NCBI GenBank assembly: GCA_035374585.1
Contig: DAOSPF010000054.1
Location: 1-24,338, forward strand
Length of the DNA stretch: 24,338 nt
DNA from: JAKPQD01 sp029572965
GTDB lineage: Bacteria > Bacteroidota > Bacteroidia > Bacteroidales > DTGW01
Reading direction: 5' to 3'
The notes under the pieces were generated by a model. It was not told where the DNA came from, searched no databases, and saw only the letters and a program-made list of their open reading frames with translations. The translations under genes and the position numbers were made by a program. Of the stretch, positions 16,454 through 24,338 are shown piece after piece. The number at the start of each line of letters is the position of its first letter. Position 1 is the stretch's first letter.

Positions 16454-18088
16454 TTGAACACATCTTCAGAAAAAGAACAAGGGAAAAGCAAACAGATAGA
16501 TACTTCTGCATTAAAGTTTTCTTTTTTGCAGGATAATTCGCCGTACTCTATTTTTGATTATGAGGTTTTTTTACATTCATTGAAACTTTCAAAATCTGCA
16601 ATAACCATTTTTCGTCCATCTGGGCAAGAGTTTGTTATTACAAAGTCTATCATCAATCTGCTTCAGGTAAAAAGTGATATTGCTATAATCAGGGAATATT
16701 TCCTTAGCCGTGGTTTTGATAAATATGACGGACAGCTTATTATGGCTGCCATTAATAAGGTTATAGAAAGTGGCGAAGCCACCGAAGAAATGTTGTATCT
16801 GAAAGATAGCAGTTTGCATAAACGCAACAAGGTGTATCGCATATTAATCCAGCCAGCTGCATTATGGGGGTTTAATAATTCGGCCGACCTTATTTTGCAC
16901 AACACAGATATTTCCGAAGTGTCTCATTTGTACGATGATTTGGCCAAAGAACAAGAAAAGGTGTCTGAAGGGATTGTGGTGAAAAATGCTTTTTTGAATA
17001 ATATATCTCATGAGATCAGAGAACCGATGAACACCATTTTGGGTTTTACAGAGCTTCTTACATTAGGCAATATTAAAGACGAACAGAGGACAGACTTTTT
17101 GAATATTGTCAAAAACAAAAGCCGGGCAATGCTTTCGATGATAGATGATATTTCGGAGTTGGCCAGGTTTGAGTCGGACGGTATTACTGTTGCAAGAATG
17201 GAAACCAACGTTCCTAAGCTTTTGAACGAGTTGCTTTTAGAATACCATAAGGAGCTTGACATTAGGCGAAAAAGTAACATAGAACTCATATTGAAGTTGC
17301 CTTCTGATAAAGATTCTTATGTAATATATGTTGATTCGGGGCGTTTGTATCAGGTGTTAAATTACCTCCTCGACAATGCCCTGAAATATACTGATAAAGG
17401 CTTTGTGCAGTTTGGGTATGAAGTAAAAGATGCAAAACAGTTGCAGTTTTTTGTACGAGATACTGGAGGTGGCATTCCTAAAGACGAACAAAAGTATTTA
17501 TTTACCCGTTATCGAAAAAAAGAAGAAGTGCTGGATAAACCTATATTGAAGAAAGGGTTGGGTTTAACTATTTCACGCTATATTGTAGAGTTGATGGGAG
17601 GCAAAATATGGGTGGACTCAACAGTAGGCGAGGGTACTACTTTTTATTTCACAGTACCGTTTGGAAAGGAAATAAATTCAATTGTTTCAGAAGCCAATTT
17701 TGTAGAAAAGCCTTTTTTGAATTGGCGGAACAAGGTTATACTCATTGTGGAAGATGAAGTAGTGAATTACCAGTTTTTAGAAGCTGTGTTTGCAGAGTCA
17801 CAAGCTCAATTAGTACATGTTACAGATGGCGATAAAGCTGTTGAATTGTGTAAAACATTGAATAATATAGATTTGATATTAATGGATATTCGTTTGCCGG
17901 TGAAAAGTGGTTATGATGCTGTGAAAGAAATCAGACAGTTTAGACCAGCCATTCCTATTATCGCCCAAACAGCTTATTCAAGTAAAAAAGAACGCGATAA
18001 ATGCAAAGCCGTTGGTTTTAATGAGTATATAACCAAACCTATTGATATTCCGTTACTTATTCAAATGATTAATAAGTATTTCAATTAG
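16454..18088 (+). CDS. Soluble hybrid histidine kinase (PAS-like, HisKA, HATPase_c, REC)
   Basis: 544 residues from a TTG start at 16454; the frame closes 33 bases further upstream and has no earlier ATG, and the first internal Met is deep inside the protein, so a TTG is the best choice. Residues about 35-160 look PAS-like ('LKLSKSAITIF', 'LILHNTDISEV'). The kinase core has phosphoacceptor H186 ('NNISHEIREPMNTILGF'), N-box 'YLLDNALKY', G1 'DTGGGI' and G2 'KKGLGLT'. The C-terminal REC has the acidic pair 'VEDE', phosphoacceptor D478 ('LMDIRLP'), 'AQTAYS' and 'YITKP'. No membrane segment is present, which suggests recruitment by the sensor just upstream (17-base gap). It is the only complete HisKA kinase in the cluster, hence the local candidate to feed CheB. 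It ends overlapping the converging gpx gene by eight bases. Confidence 0.92.
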   Translation: MNTSSEKEQGKSKQIDTSALKFSFLQDNSPYSIFDYEVFLHSLKLSKSAITIFRPSGQEFVITKSIINLLQVKSDIAIIREYFLSRGFDKYDGQLIMAAINKVIESGEATEEMLYLKDSSLHKRNKVYRILIQPAALWGFNNSADLILHNTDISEVSHLYDDLAKEQEKVSEGIVVKNAFLNNISHEIREPMNTILGFTELLTLGNIKDEQRTDFLNIVKNKSRAMLSMIDDISELARFESDGITVARMETNVPKLLNELLLEYHKELDIRRKSNIELILKLPSDKDSYVIYVDSGRLYQVLNYLLDNALKYTDKGFVQFGYEVKDAKQLQFFVRDTGGGIPKDEQKYLFTRYRKKEEVLDKPILKKGLGLTISRYIVELMGGKIWVDSTVGEGTTFYFTVPFGKEINSIVSEANFVEKPFLNWRNKVILIVEDEVVNYQFLEAVFAESQAQLVHVTDGDKAVELCKTLNNIDLILMDIRLPVKSGYDAVKEIRQFRPAIPIIAQTAYSSKKERDKCKAVGFNEYITKPIDIPLLIQMINKYFN

Positions 18089-18635
18089 TACTTTCTATCC
18101 ATTCAACAATTTTCTTGTCGTCAGGCTTTGTTATAGAATAATATACTTTTACCAGTTTGCCGTTTTCATCTATCAGGTATTTTTGAAAATTCCATTTAAC
18201 AACAGAGCTGAATTGTCCGTTAAGTTCTTTCTGCGTTAGCCATTGGTATAAAGGATGGATAGAGTCGCCTTTAACATTGATTTTGGCCATCATCGGGAAT
18301 GTTACGCCGAAGTTGATTTTGCAAAAGTTTGCAATTTCTTCATTAGTGCCTGGTTCTTGCGAGGCAAAGTTGTTTGACGGAAAGCCAATAATGATAAAGT
18401 TTTTGCCGGAATATTTTTTATAAAGAGCTTCCAACCCCTCATATTGTTTGGTAAAGCCACACTTTGAGGCGGTGTTTACAATCATTACTTTTTTACCTTT
18501 GAGTTGGGCAAAGTCAAAGGTGCTTCCATCAATGGCTACAGGCTTGAAATCGTAAAATGGTTTAATGCTTTGGGCGTTGACAACGAATGAGGTTGGGGCA
18601 AGTATTGATGACAGGAATAAAAAAAGCTTCTTCAT
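18081..18635 (-). CDS. Exported glutathione-peroxidase family thiol peroxidase
   Basis: 184 residues with an N-terminal signal peptide (cleavage probably after 'VNA', residue 21), so it acts in the periplasm. Reduces hydroperoxides; the bacterial non-selenium members usually use thioredoxin-like reductants. The peroxidatic residue is Cys59 ('NTASKCGFT'), not selenocysteine. Partners are visible: 'FPSNNFASQEPG' (Asn and Gln) and 'VKWNFQKYLI' (Trp and Asn). A second cysteine in 'IANFCKINFG' fits the resolving Cys of two-cysteine members. It begins 57 bases below leuS with no TAnnTTTG box, so read-through from leuS is likely. Confidence 0.95.
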   Translation of the reverse strand: MKKLFLFLSSILAPTSFVVNAQSIKPFYDFKPVAIDGSTFDFAQLKGKKVMIVNTASKCGFTKQYEGLEALYKKYSGKNFIIIGFPSNNFASQEPGTNEEIANFCKINFGVTFPMMAKINVKGDSIHPLYQWLTQKELNGQFSSVVKWNFQKYLIDENGKLVKVYYSITKPDDKKIVEWIESTN

Positions 18636-18692
18636 AATGTTTTTATTTTATAAACAATACAAAGAAGCTTTGGTTTACTGAAAGAAGTATTC

Positions 18693-21350
18693 TTAGACTA
18701 CAATGTTTACTATTTTTCCTGGGACAACAATCACTTTTTTAGGCGCTTTGCCTTCGAGCCAACGGGCAGATTGTTCGTGTTTCATTACTTCGGCTTCAAC
18801 CGTTGCAACGTCCATATTTTTAGGTAAAGAAAGTTCAAAACGCCTTTTCCCGTTAAATGAAACGGCATAAACAGCAAAGTCATCTTCCAGGTATTGCTTT
18901 TCAGCTTCAGGGAAAGGTTCGTATGCCAAAGTTGTAGAATGGCCTAATATTTCCCATATTTCTTCGGCCAGGTGAGGGGCAAAAGGAGCAAGCATTTTTG
19001 CAAAAGCTTCGCCGGTAGAAGTGGTAACCTTTTGTTTTTTTATGCACAAGTTGGTAAATATCATCATTTGAGAGATGGCGGTGTTGAAACGCAGATTTTC
19101 AATATCACCACTTATTTTTTCGATAGATCTGTGTAGTAATTTCAATACTTCAATATCCTCAGTTCCTTGGAAATAGTTGTTTTTATCGCCAAAAAAGCGG
19201 GAAGCACGGGTCAAGAAGCCAAATACGCCTTTAACTCCATTCTCTGCCCAAGGTTTTGTTGCATCCAGAGGGCCTAAGAACATTTCGTACAAACGAAGTG
19301 CGTCTGCACCATAAGTTTGTACAACATCATCGGGGTTAACAACGTTTTTCAGTGACTTAGACATTTTGGCAATGATTTGTCGCAGTTCTTCTCCAGTATC
19401 TTTGTGGAAATATTTTCCTTCTCTTTCTTCAACTAAGTCTGAGGGGACTTTAGCGCCAGTCATGGTTTCGTAGGCATAGGCCAAAATCATCCCCTGGTTA
19501 AATAGTTTTTGAAATGGTTCGCTGGTAGAAACGATACCAAGGTCGAACAGTACTTTGTGCCAGAAACGGCTATATAATAAGTGAAGTACAGCGTGTTCAG
19601 CACCGCCGACATATAAGTCAACCGGCATCCAATATTTTTCAAGCTTTTTGTCAAAAGGAGCAGTATCATTTTCTGGGTCGATATAACGTAAGTAATACCA
19701 GCATGAGCCAGCCCACTGTGGCATTGTATTTGTTTCGCGGCGACCTTTGCGCCCTTTGCTGTCTGTTACTTGTAGCCATTCACCTGCATTGGCAAGGGGC
19801 GATTCGCCATTTTCGCCTGGCTGATATTTTTCAATATTAGGCAAAGAAAGTGGTAATTGGGTATCGTCAAGTACTGTAATTTCTCCATCTTCCCAGTGGA
19901 TAACAGGGAATGGCTCGCCCCAGTAGCGTTGGCGGCTAAAGAGCCAGTCGCGCATACGGTAGTTGGTTTTTTCAGTGCCTTTACCTGTTTTTTCAAGCCA
20001 TTTGATAATGGTTTTCAAGCCATTTTCTTTGTTTAGTTTGTTTATATCTAAGCCATTATTGGCATTAGCAGAGTTTATGTATTCTCCGTCTTCAGTCCAG
20101 CATGCTTTGCCTGCCAGTACTTGTGCACGGGTATCAGCATCGGCTGTTACAGGGTCAAGGATACAGATAATAGGTATATTAAACTTAGTTGCAAATTCAA
20201 AGTCGCGTGTGTCATGGGCTGGGACAGCCATAATGGCGCCGGTGCCATATCCCATTAGTACGTAGTCGGCAATCCAGATGGGTATTTTGTTGCCATTGAC
20301 AGGGTTGATGGCATAAGTGCCTGAGAATACGCCAGTCTTTTCTTTAGCCAGTTCAGTTCGGTCGAGGTCAGATTTTAGGCGTGCTTTTTCAATATAATCT
20401 TTTACTTCAGCTTTTTTATCAGCTGTTGTAATCGTATCAACCATTGGATGCTCAGGAGCTACTACCATGTAAGTGGCTCCAAAAAGAGTATCAGGCCGGG
20501 TGGTAAAAACTTTAATTTTTTCCGGTTTCCCATCAATCTCAAAATTGACTTCGGCGCCAGTAGAGCGCCCAATCCAATTGCGTTGCATCTCTTTAATACC
20601 TTCGGGCCAATCAACAGTGTCGAGGCCTTGAAGTAAACGTTCGGCGTAGAGTGGGATACGGAGCATCCATTGTTTGAGGTTTTTGCGCAAAACCGGGTTG
20701 CCGCATTTTTCATGGCTTCCATCTGTTAATACTTCTTCGTTTGCACAAACAATCTGACAATGAGGGCAGTACCAAACTTGTGCTTCGGCATAGTAAGCCA
20801 GTCTTTTGCTTTCGATGTATTCTTTTACGGCTTTATTGCCCTGACATTTGATGTCATCAGGTATAGGAAGTTCGCTGATGGGGCGGCCTTTTTGTTGTTG
20901 CTCGTCAAACCAGGTATTGAAAAGACGGATGAAGATCCATTGTGTCCATTTGAAATACTTTGGGTCAGTGGTATTTATTTCTCTGTCCCAGTCATAACTA
21001 AGACCAAGCATTTTTATTTGTCTGCGGAAATTGTCGCAGTTACGATTGGTAACAATGGCAGGGTGAGTGCCAGTTTGAATGGCGTATTGTTCGGCAGGAA
21101 GGCCAAAAGCGTCCCAACCCATAGGGTGAAGGACATTGAAGCCTTTCATGCGTTTGTAGCGCGCTAATATATCGGTAGCTGTGTATCCTTCAGGATGCCC
21201 AACATGCAACCCTGCTCCGGATGGATAAGGAAACATGTCAAGAATGTAGTACTTTTTGGGGTTTGAAGTGTCGTTACTGGTTTTGAATGTTTTGTTTTTT
21301 TCCCAATAAGCTTGCCATTTGGCTTCTAATTCTTTGAAATTGTATTCCAT
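18693..21350 (-). CDS. leuS: Leucyl-tRNA synthetase
   Basis: Charges tRNA-Leu. I start at the ATG preceding 'EYNFKELEAKWQAYW' (885 residues), the standard LeuRS N-terminus, rather than 11 codons upstream, because the upstream codons overlap the likely promoter. The HIGH motif is HVGH at 49-52 ('YPSGAGLHVGHPEGY'), KMSKS is at 662-666. Cysteines of a zinc-binding insert are seen in 'CPHC' and 'KCGNP', and the CP1 editing domain contains 'FTTRPDTLFGATY' and the 'GTGAIMAVPAHDTRDFEFA' region with its conserved Thr and Asp. The anticodon-binding domain has 'RFNTAISQMM', and a short C-terminal domain ends the protein. All parts are present; it appears functional. Confidence 0.99.
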   Translation of the reverse strand: MEYNFKELEAKWQAYWEKNKTFKTSNDTSNPKKYYILDMFPYPSGAGLHVGHPEGYTATDILARYKRMKGFNVLHPMGWDAFGLPAEQYAIQTGTHPAIVTNRNCDNFRRQIKMLGLSYDWDREINTTDPKYFKWTQWIFIRLFNTWFDEQQQKGRPISELPIPDDIKCQGNKAVKEYIESKRLAYYAEAQVWYCPHCQIVCANEEVLTDGSHEKCGNPVLRKNLKQWMLRIPLYAERLLQGLDTVDWPEGIKEMQRNWIGRSTGAEVNFEIDGKPEKIKVFTTRPDTLFGATYMVVAPEHPMVDTITTADKKAEVKDYIEKARLKSDLDRTELAKEKTGVFSGTYAINPVNGNKIPIWIADYVLMGYGTGAIMAVPAHDTRDFEFATKFNIPIICILDPVTADADTRAQVLAGKACWTEDGEYINSANANNGLDINKLNKENGLKTIIKWLEKTGKGTEKTNYRMRDWLFSRQRYWGEPFPVIHWEDGEITVLDDTQLPLSLPNIEKYQPGENGESPLANAGEWLQVTDSKGRKGRRETNTMPQWAGSCWYYLRYIDPENDTAPFDKKLEKYWMPVDLYVGGAEHAVLHLLYSRFWHKVLFDLGIVSTSEPFQKLFNQGMILAYAYETMTGAKVPSDLVEEREGKYFHKDTGEELRQIIAKMSKSLKNVVNPDDVVQTYGADALRLYEMFLGPLDATKPWAENGVKGVFGFLTRASRFFGDKNNYFQGTEDIEVLKLLHRSIEKISGDIENLRFNTAISQMMIFTNLCIKKQKVTTSTGEAFAKMLAPFAPHLAEEIWEILGHSTTLAYEPFPEAEKQYLEDDFAVYAVSFNGKRRFELSLPKNMDVATVEAEVMKHEQSARWLEGKAPKKVIVVPGKIVNIVV

Positions 21351-21370
21351 ACGTAAATTTTTGCAAAGGG

Positions 21371-21378
21371 CAAAAGTA
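21371..21378 (-). promoter_or_regulatory. Candidate -7 box of leuS
   Basis: The minus strand reads TACTTTTG, an exact TAnnTTTG match, 21 bases from the chosen leuS ATG at 21350, the same distance as in yggS and the small-protein gene. No TTG stands at -33. Its position inside the longer reading of the leuS frame supports the shorter start. Confidence 0.4.
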
Positions 21379-21417
21379 AGCAAAATTCTCTTTTTACTGC
21401 TATTGAAAATGAGGTGG

Positions 21418-21448
21418 TTGTTGTATTAAGAAATGAAATATATTTTTG
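21418..21448 (+). promoter_or_regulatory. Promoter of the membrane histidine kinase gene (Bacteroidota type)
   Basis: TTG (21418-21420), 20 bases, then TATTTTTG (21441-21448): both elements match the Bacteroidota consensus at good spacing. The start codon is 54 bases below the -7 box. A 10-base palindrome ACATATATGT (21455-21464) lies at the expected transcription start and may be chance or an operator. Confidence 0.43.
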
Positions 21449-21502
21449 AGTTATACATATATGTTTTCATGCTCAATTCATTGGAAATTTTGATATATAT
21501 TT

Positions 21503-22855
21503 ATGACAATGAAACGCATAAGAGAATATATCAAAAAGTATTATTTGTCCTATATTTCAATAGGGTTTGACTGCTCAGACAATCCGGTTTATATCCGTAA
21601 AGCTAAAAATGCCTTATTGGTGTTTAGCCTGAGCATATTGCTTATTGTTGTTCTTATCGTAAAGGAATTGCAAGAGGGAAAAACATGGGTGATGCCAGTT
21701 CATGCTTTAAGGATAGTTGCTTTGCTTGGTTGTATTTATTTGTTGTACAGGAAGTATTATTATGCTTCTGTGAGGTTGGGGATTTATGCCATTTTTATTT
21801 CGTCTATAATTGGCACTTGTATTGCGCCGGTTCAGAATTCATTTCACTTTTTGTCATTCTCAATATGTGCTTTGTCTTTTTATTTCAACAACAGACGGGT
21901 TGAAAATGTTGTGTTTTTTATTTTGTGTTTGTTTTATTTTAGTGTTTCCCAGTATTACAACAATTATCATTTGCCTCCGGATAATTCGGCTTCTTATATT
22001 ATTTCTTTAGTAATCATATTTTTTATTTTTTACCTTACGACAGCCTTGTTTGTGTCTGAGTATAAATTTTTTCAGGGCTTGATAATGAGCAAAAATCAAG
22101 AGTTGGAATCTAAAAACTCCGACCTTGAATTGCAAAATCGAGAGTTGGAGAAGTTGAACCGTTTTAAGAATGATTCCATTTCAATTATTAGCCATGATTT
22201 GAAAAGTCCGGTCAATGGGCTTGTTGAGATGTGTTATTTGTTGAAGAAAAATTTTAAAAACTATACCCCGGAGAAATTTGAGCAAAGAATTGAGTTGCTC
22301 AAATATAACAGCGAGAAGGTAAATAACATGCTGATTGAACTGTTGGTATGGGCAAACAGCCATTCACACGCTATTGAGGTGCAGAAAAAGCTGGTTGAAG
22401 TGACAGACTTATGTAATAATATCCTGGTTAATAATCAATTTGGTGCTTCGCTGAAAAATGTTGCACTATCGCTCCAACAATATGATAGTAAATACGAAGT
22501 AGTGAGCGACCCTGTAATTATTAGTATTGTAGTGAGGAACCTTATTGCTAATGCTATTAAATACTCAAAATCCGGGGGGAGTATTGAAATTGATATAAAA
22601 AAAGATGATAATGCTGTGTTGATTTCTGTTATAGACGATGGTATTGGTATTTCTGAGAATGTAATTAAGCTGATTGAAGAAAGGGCTGTATTGTCTTCGT
22701 TGCCTGGAACTAAAGCTGAAATAGGCCATGGAATTGGGCTTTCTATTTGTAAAGACCTGTGCCGGTTAATTGATGCAGACTTTAGGTTAAAAAGGAAATC
22801 AAAAGAAGGAGGGACAATAGCTACGTTAATTATTCCTTTTGGAAGTTTCTTGTAG
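21503..22855 (+). CDS. Membrane sensor histidine kinase with six N-terminal helices
   Basis: 450 residues. About six hydrophobic helices fill residues 35-195, with no large periplasmic loop, so the sensor is probably the membrane domain itself. A coiled coil ('LESKNSDLELQNRELEKLN') leads to HisKA with phosphoacceptor H231 ('ISIISHDLKSPVNGLVE'). The HATPase_c domain has 'NLIANAIKYS', 'DDGIGI' and 'GHGIGLS', all intact. No receiver domain or regulator gene is adjacent, so it is an orphan kinase here. The ATG at 21503 (or the ATG two codons later) follows a good promoter. It is divergent from leuS and about 100 bases upstream of a DUF4421-like gene that appears to have its own -7 box. Confidence 0.92.
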   Translation: MTMKRIREYIKKYYLSYISIGFDCSDNPVYIRKAKNALLVFSLSILLIVVLIVKELQEGKTWVMPVHALRIVALLGCIYLLYRKYYYASVRLGIYAIFISSIIGTCIAPVQNSFHFLSFSICALSFYFNNRRVENVVFFILCLFYFSVSQYYNNYHLPPDNSASYIISLVIIFFIFYLTTALFVSEYKFFQGLIMSKNQELESKNSDLELQNRELEKLNRFKNDSISIISHDLKSPVNGLVEMCYLLKKNFKNYTPEKFEQRIELLKYNSEKVNNMLIELLVWANSHSHAIEVQKKLVEVTDLCNNILVNNQFGASLKNVALSLQQYDSKYEVVSDPVIISIVVRNLIANAIKYSKSGGSIEIDIKKDDNAVLISVIDDGIGISENVIKLIEERAVLSSLPGTKAEIGHGIGLSICKDLCRLIDADFRLKRKSKEGGTIATLIIPFGSFL

Positions 22856-22926
22856 TCATATAAAATTGAAAATTTATAAATAGGATTGATTGCAAAGAAT
22901 TGAGCAGGTTGAAATTACTTTTTTAG

Positions 22927-22934
22927 TAAGTTTG
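22927..22934 (+). promoter_or_regulatory. Candidate -7 box of the DUF4421-like gene
   Basis: TAAGTTTG matches TAnnTTTG exactly and lies 22 bases before the TTG start at 22957. TTG trinucleotides exist upstream but with 15- or 24-base spacers, outside the usual range. The short distance favours the TTG start, as no in-frame ATG exists. Confidence 0.35.
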
Positions 22935-22956
22935 TACCGTTTCAAAATGTTACCCC

Positions 22957-23922
22957 TTGCAAATAAGTAAATTGATTATATTGTCGAGCGTCCTTCTTTT
23001 TTCTGCCAGGGCTAAAGCTCAAGACTCTATCAGGATAGTTGATTTTCCTACGCAGTTACATGCTTTTTTCAAAATCAATTCTTCAAACAACGAAATAGAA
23101 ATCAGCAATCCCAATATTAGTGATGAATTGAATTATCGCCCTAATTTGGGAACCAATATTCAACTGGGTTTTTCGTATTCATGGTTAGGCTTGGCCTATT
23201 CTATCATGCTGCCAGCCGACAATTCGATGAATAAAAAATATGGAAAGACGAGCGGTTTTGTGCTGGAAGGGCATTTTATGAAACCCCGGATAATGATAGA
23301 TGTGGCTTATAAAAGGTTCAAGGGTTTTTATTTGGCTAACCCGTCAAGTTTTATAACCGGATGGAATAATAGCCTTGCTTATCCTCACTCTGCTGATTTG
23401 GGAACATCCATGTTGTCGTTTAATTGTTTTTATGTTTTTAGGCCTCAGCGTTATTCCCCTACAGCAGCTTATGCTTTTACAAAAGCTATGCGAAAGCGCG
23501 GTGGTAGTTGGATGTTAGGCTGCTTTGGGGCTAAGAGTTTTATATTTTCTGACAGTTCAATTGTTTCCCAGTCAATACATCAATATGTAAACCCTGAATT
23601 AGATCTTAAAGAAATGGCTTTTTATGAATTTGGCTTATCGTTTGGGTATTCGTATTTGTTAACTATTTTGAAGAAAAATTTTGTATCGTTTACGTTAATG
23701 CCAGGAGTTTCGGTTCAGTCCATCTCTCAGAAATCGGCCATTGACAATAGTATTAATAACCGAAATGCCATATCACAAAAAACGGTATTTAGGGTTTCGA
23801 TGGGGCGAAATGGGAATAACAACTATTATGGAATCGTCGCCAATGGAGAAACTTCAGTAGTGAAAAACTCCAGTACTGAATTGAGCTTTATTTCAAACTA
23901 TTTTTTATGGACACCGCTTTAG
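22957..23922 (+). CDS. Exported DUF4421-like protein of unknown function
   Basis: 321 residues from a TTG codon, giving a clean signal peptide ('KLIILSSVLLFSARAKAQ'); the frame closes at 22927 and has no usable ATG before the signal. An out-of-frame ATG at 22947 stops after seven codons. The mature part is rich in alternating aromatic/small residues ('NLGTNIQLGFSYSWLGLAYSI', 'FYEFGLSFGYSYLLTI', 'FVSFTLMPGVSV'), consistent with a small outer-membrane beta barrel. The 'YRPNLGTNIQLGF' segment resembles DUF4421 proteins of Bacteroidota. No catalytic motif is visible. Its substrate and role are unknown, and it is not clearly tied to the kinase upstream. Confidence 0.75.
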   Translation: MQISKLIILSSVLLFSARAKAQDSIRIVDFPTQLHAFFKINSSNNEIEISNPNISDELNYRPNLGTNIQLGFSYSWLGLAYSIMLPADNSMNKKYGKTSGFVLEGHFMKPRIMIDVAYKRFKGFYLANPSSFITGWNNSLAYPHSADLGTSMLSFNCFYVFRPQRYSPTAAYAFTKAMRKRGGSWMLGCFGAKSFIFSDSSIVSQSIHQYVNPELDLKEMAFYEFGLSFGYSYLLTILKKNFVSFTLMPGVSVQSISQKSAIDNSINNRNAISQKTVFRVSMGRNGNNNYYGIVANGETSVVKNSSTELSFISNYFLWTPL

Positions 23923-24020
23923 TACTGTAAACTGGAAGTTTATGAAAAAGGTGGACAAAATCCTGCATCCCAAGAGGCTCTCATTTATAACAGGCAATGC
24001 ACCTGCAAGAGACTGATGCA

Positions 24021-24290
24021 TTAAAGGCTAACTTTCATAGCCAAATTTAGCCAAACGAAAATATCCGAAGGTAAATTTCCAGTCCGCAGCGAACAGCGCT
24101 TTTCACCAAGCCTTACAATGACCATGTCTTTTGAAGGGATTACAAATATGTATTGGCCAAGGATTCCGCGGGCATATACTACTCTTTCGCCATTAAAAAT
24201 GGTAATCCACCAATGGTAACCATAGTAGTCGAGCGGGCCGGTGCCATATTCGTTGGTAAGCCAACTGGCAGGCTCTGACAGTTCTTTAAT
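24021..24290 (-). pseudogene. 3' fragment of a serine hydrolase (beta-lactamase family), interrupted at its 5' side
   Basis: The minus strand encodes about 90 residues with no start codon at their head. The peptide contains 'SWLTNEYGTGPLDYYGYHWW', 'GERVVYARGILGQYIFVIP' and 'DMVIVRLGEKR', the C-terminal part of class C beta-lactamase/DD-peptidase-like hydrolases, where 'GxxGQ' follows the KTG-type strand. Reading upstream in this frame meets a TAA (complement of 24291-24293) exactly where the preceding helix should continue. The catalytic Ser-x-x-Lys and Tyr motifs would lie beyond the window edge. A frameshift, a small insertion or a truncated gene copy could each explain the break. It converges on the DUF4421-like gene with a 98-base gap that shows no clear feature. 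Confidence 0.7.
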
Positions 24291-24293
24291 TTA

Positions 24294-24338
24294 TAATTCT
24301 GGGATGGGTGAAATCCCTCGCCTTTAGGCGAAGCATTT
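24294..24338. repeat. Hairpin-rich segment abutting the broken serine hydrolase (possible dispersed repeat)
   Basis: Two small inverted repeats stand side by side: GGGAT...ATCCC (24301-24317) and TCGCCT-TT-AGGCGA (24318-24331). The segment starts where the hydrolase reading frame is lost and runs off the window. It is locally richer in G/C than its surroundings. It may be one end of a dispersed intergenic repeat or miniature element that landed in the gene; no second copy was seen in this window, so this is inference. Confidence 0.4.

Noticed and set aside
20760..21167. 135-codon frame antisense to leuS
   Set aside because: Lies wholly within the well-supported leuS gene and encodes no recognisable motif; it is a shadow of the conserved coding sequence.
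24286..24336. A 16-residue mini-ORF on the minus strand inside the hairpin-rich segment
   Set aside because: Too short and largely formed by the inverted repeats; more likely an incidental frame in a repeat than a gene.
1..24338. CRISPR arrays, tRNA/rRNA genes, insertion sequences, prophage or defence genes
   Set aside because: Both strands were read for spaced direct repeats, cloverleaf-like segments and transposase or integrase motifs; none was found.

Overview
The window looks like chromosomal DNA of a free-living member of the Bacteroidota. It is AT-rich, has few Shine-Dalgarno-like leaders, and carries several exact matches to the Bacteroidota -7 promoter box TAnnTTTG a short way upstream of start codons. 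The families agree: a two-component-regulator propeller/Y_Y_Y sensor, an LTA-synthase-like membrane phosphatase-superfamily enzyme, a DUF4421-like protein, and GAF/PAS sensors with the 'RNWxxEGLAKF' linker seen in this phylum. The species cannot be named from sequence alone. No tRNA, rRNA, CRISPR array, insertion sequence or phage gene was seen.

Layout. (1) 1-3300: a large sensor, cut by the window edge, with a periplasmic propeller and Y_Y_Y domain fused through one membrane helix to a methyl-accepting chemotaxis (MCP) cytoplasmic domain. (2) 3440-5777: LTA-synthase-like enzyme and a GNAT acetyltransferase, one base apart. (3) 5771-8446, minus strand: YggS-type PLP protein, Sua5/YrdC threonylcarbamoyl-AMP synthase, a class II-like PurE, and a 78-residue protein. 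(4) 8629-18088, plus strand: a seven-gene signalling cluster of MCP, CheR, a histidine-kinase-like protein lacking the phosphoacceptor His, CheD, CheB, a GAF/PAS sensor with no output domain, and a hybrid histidine kinase. (5) 18081-21350, minus strand: glutathione peroxidase and LeuRS. (6) 21503-23922: a six-helix membrane histidine kinase and a DUF4421-like exported protein. (7) 24021-24338: the 3' end of a serine hydrolase (beta-lactamase family), interrupted upstream next to a short hairpin-rich segment.

The main interest is region 4, with region 1. CheR, CheB and CheD form a complete receptor-modification set whose catalytic residues are all visible, yet no CheA, CheW or stand-alone CheY is encoded here. 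The kinase slots are filled by HisKA-type proteins instead, one with Asn at the phosphoacceptor position but with the adjacent Glu and Asn-Pro kept. By eye, the best methylation-site motifs in the window are in the propeller-MCP fusion 5 kb upstream, not in the cluster's own MCP. One reading is a chemosensory-like pathway in which methylated receptors feed HisKA/PAS kinases rather than CheA. The equally important alternative is that CheA and CheW are encoded elsewhere in the genome. The remaining genes are mostly housekeeping.
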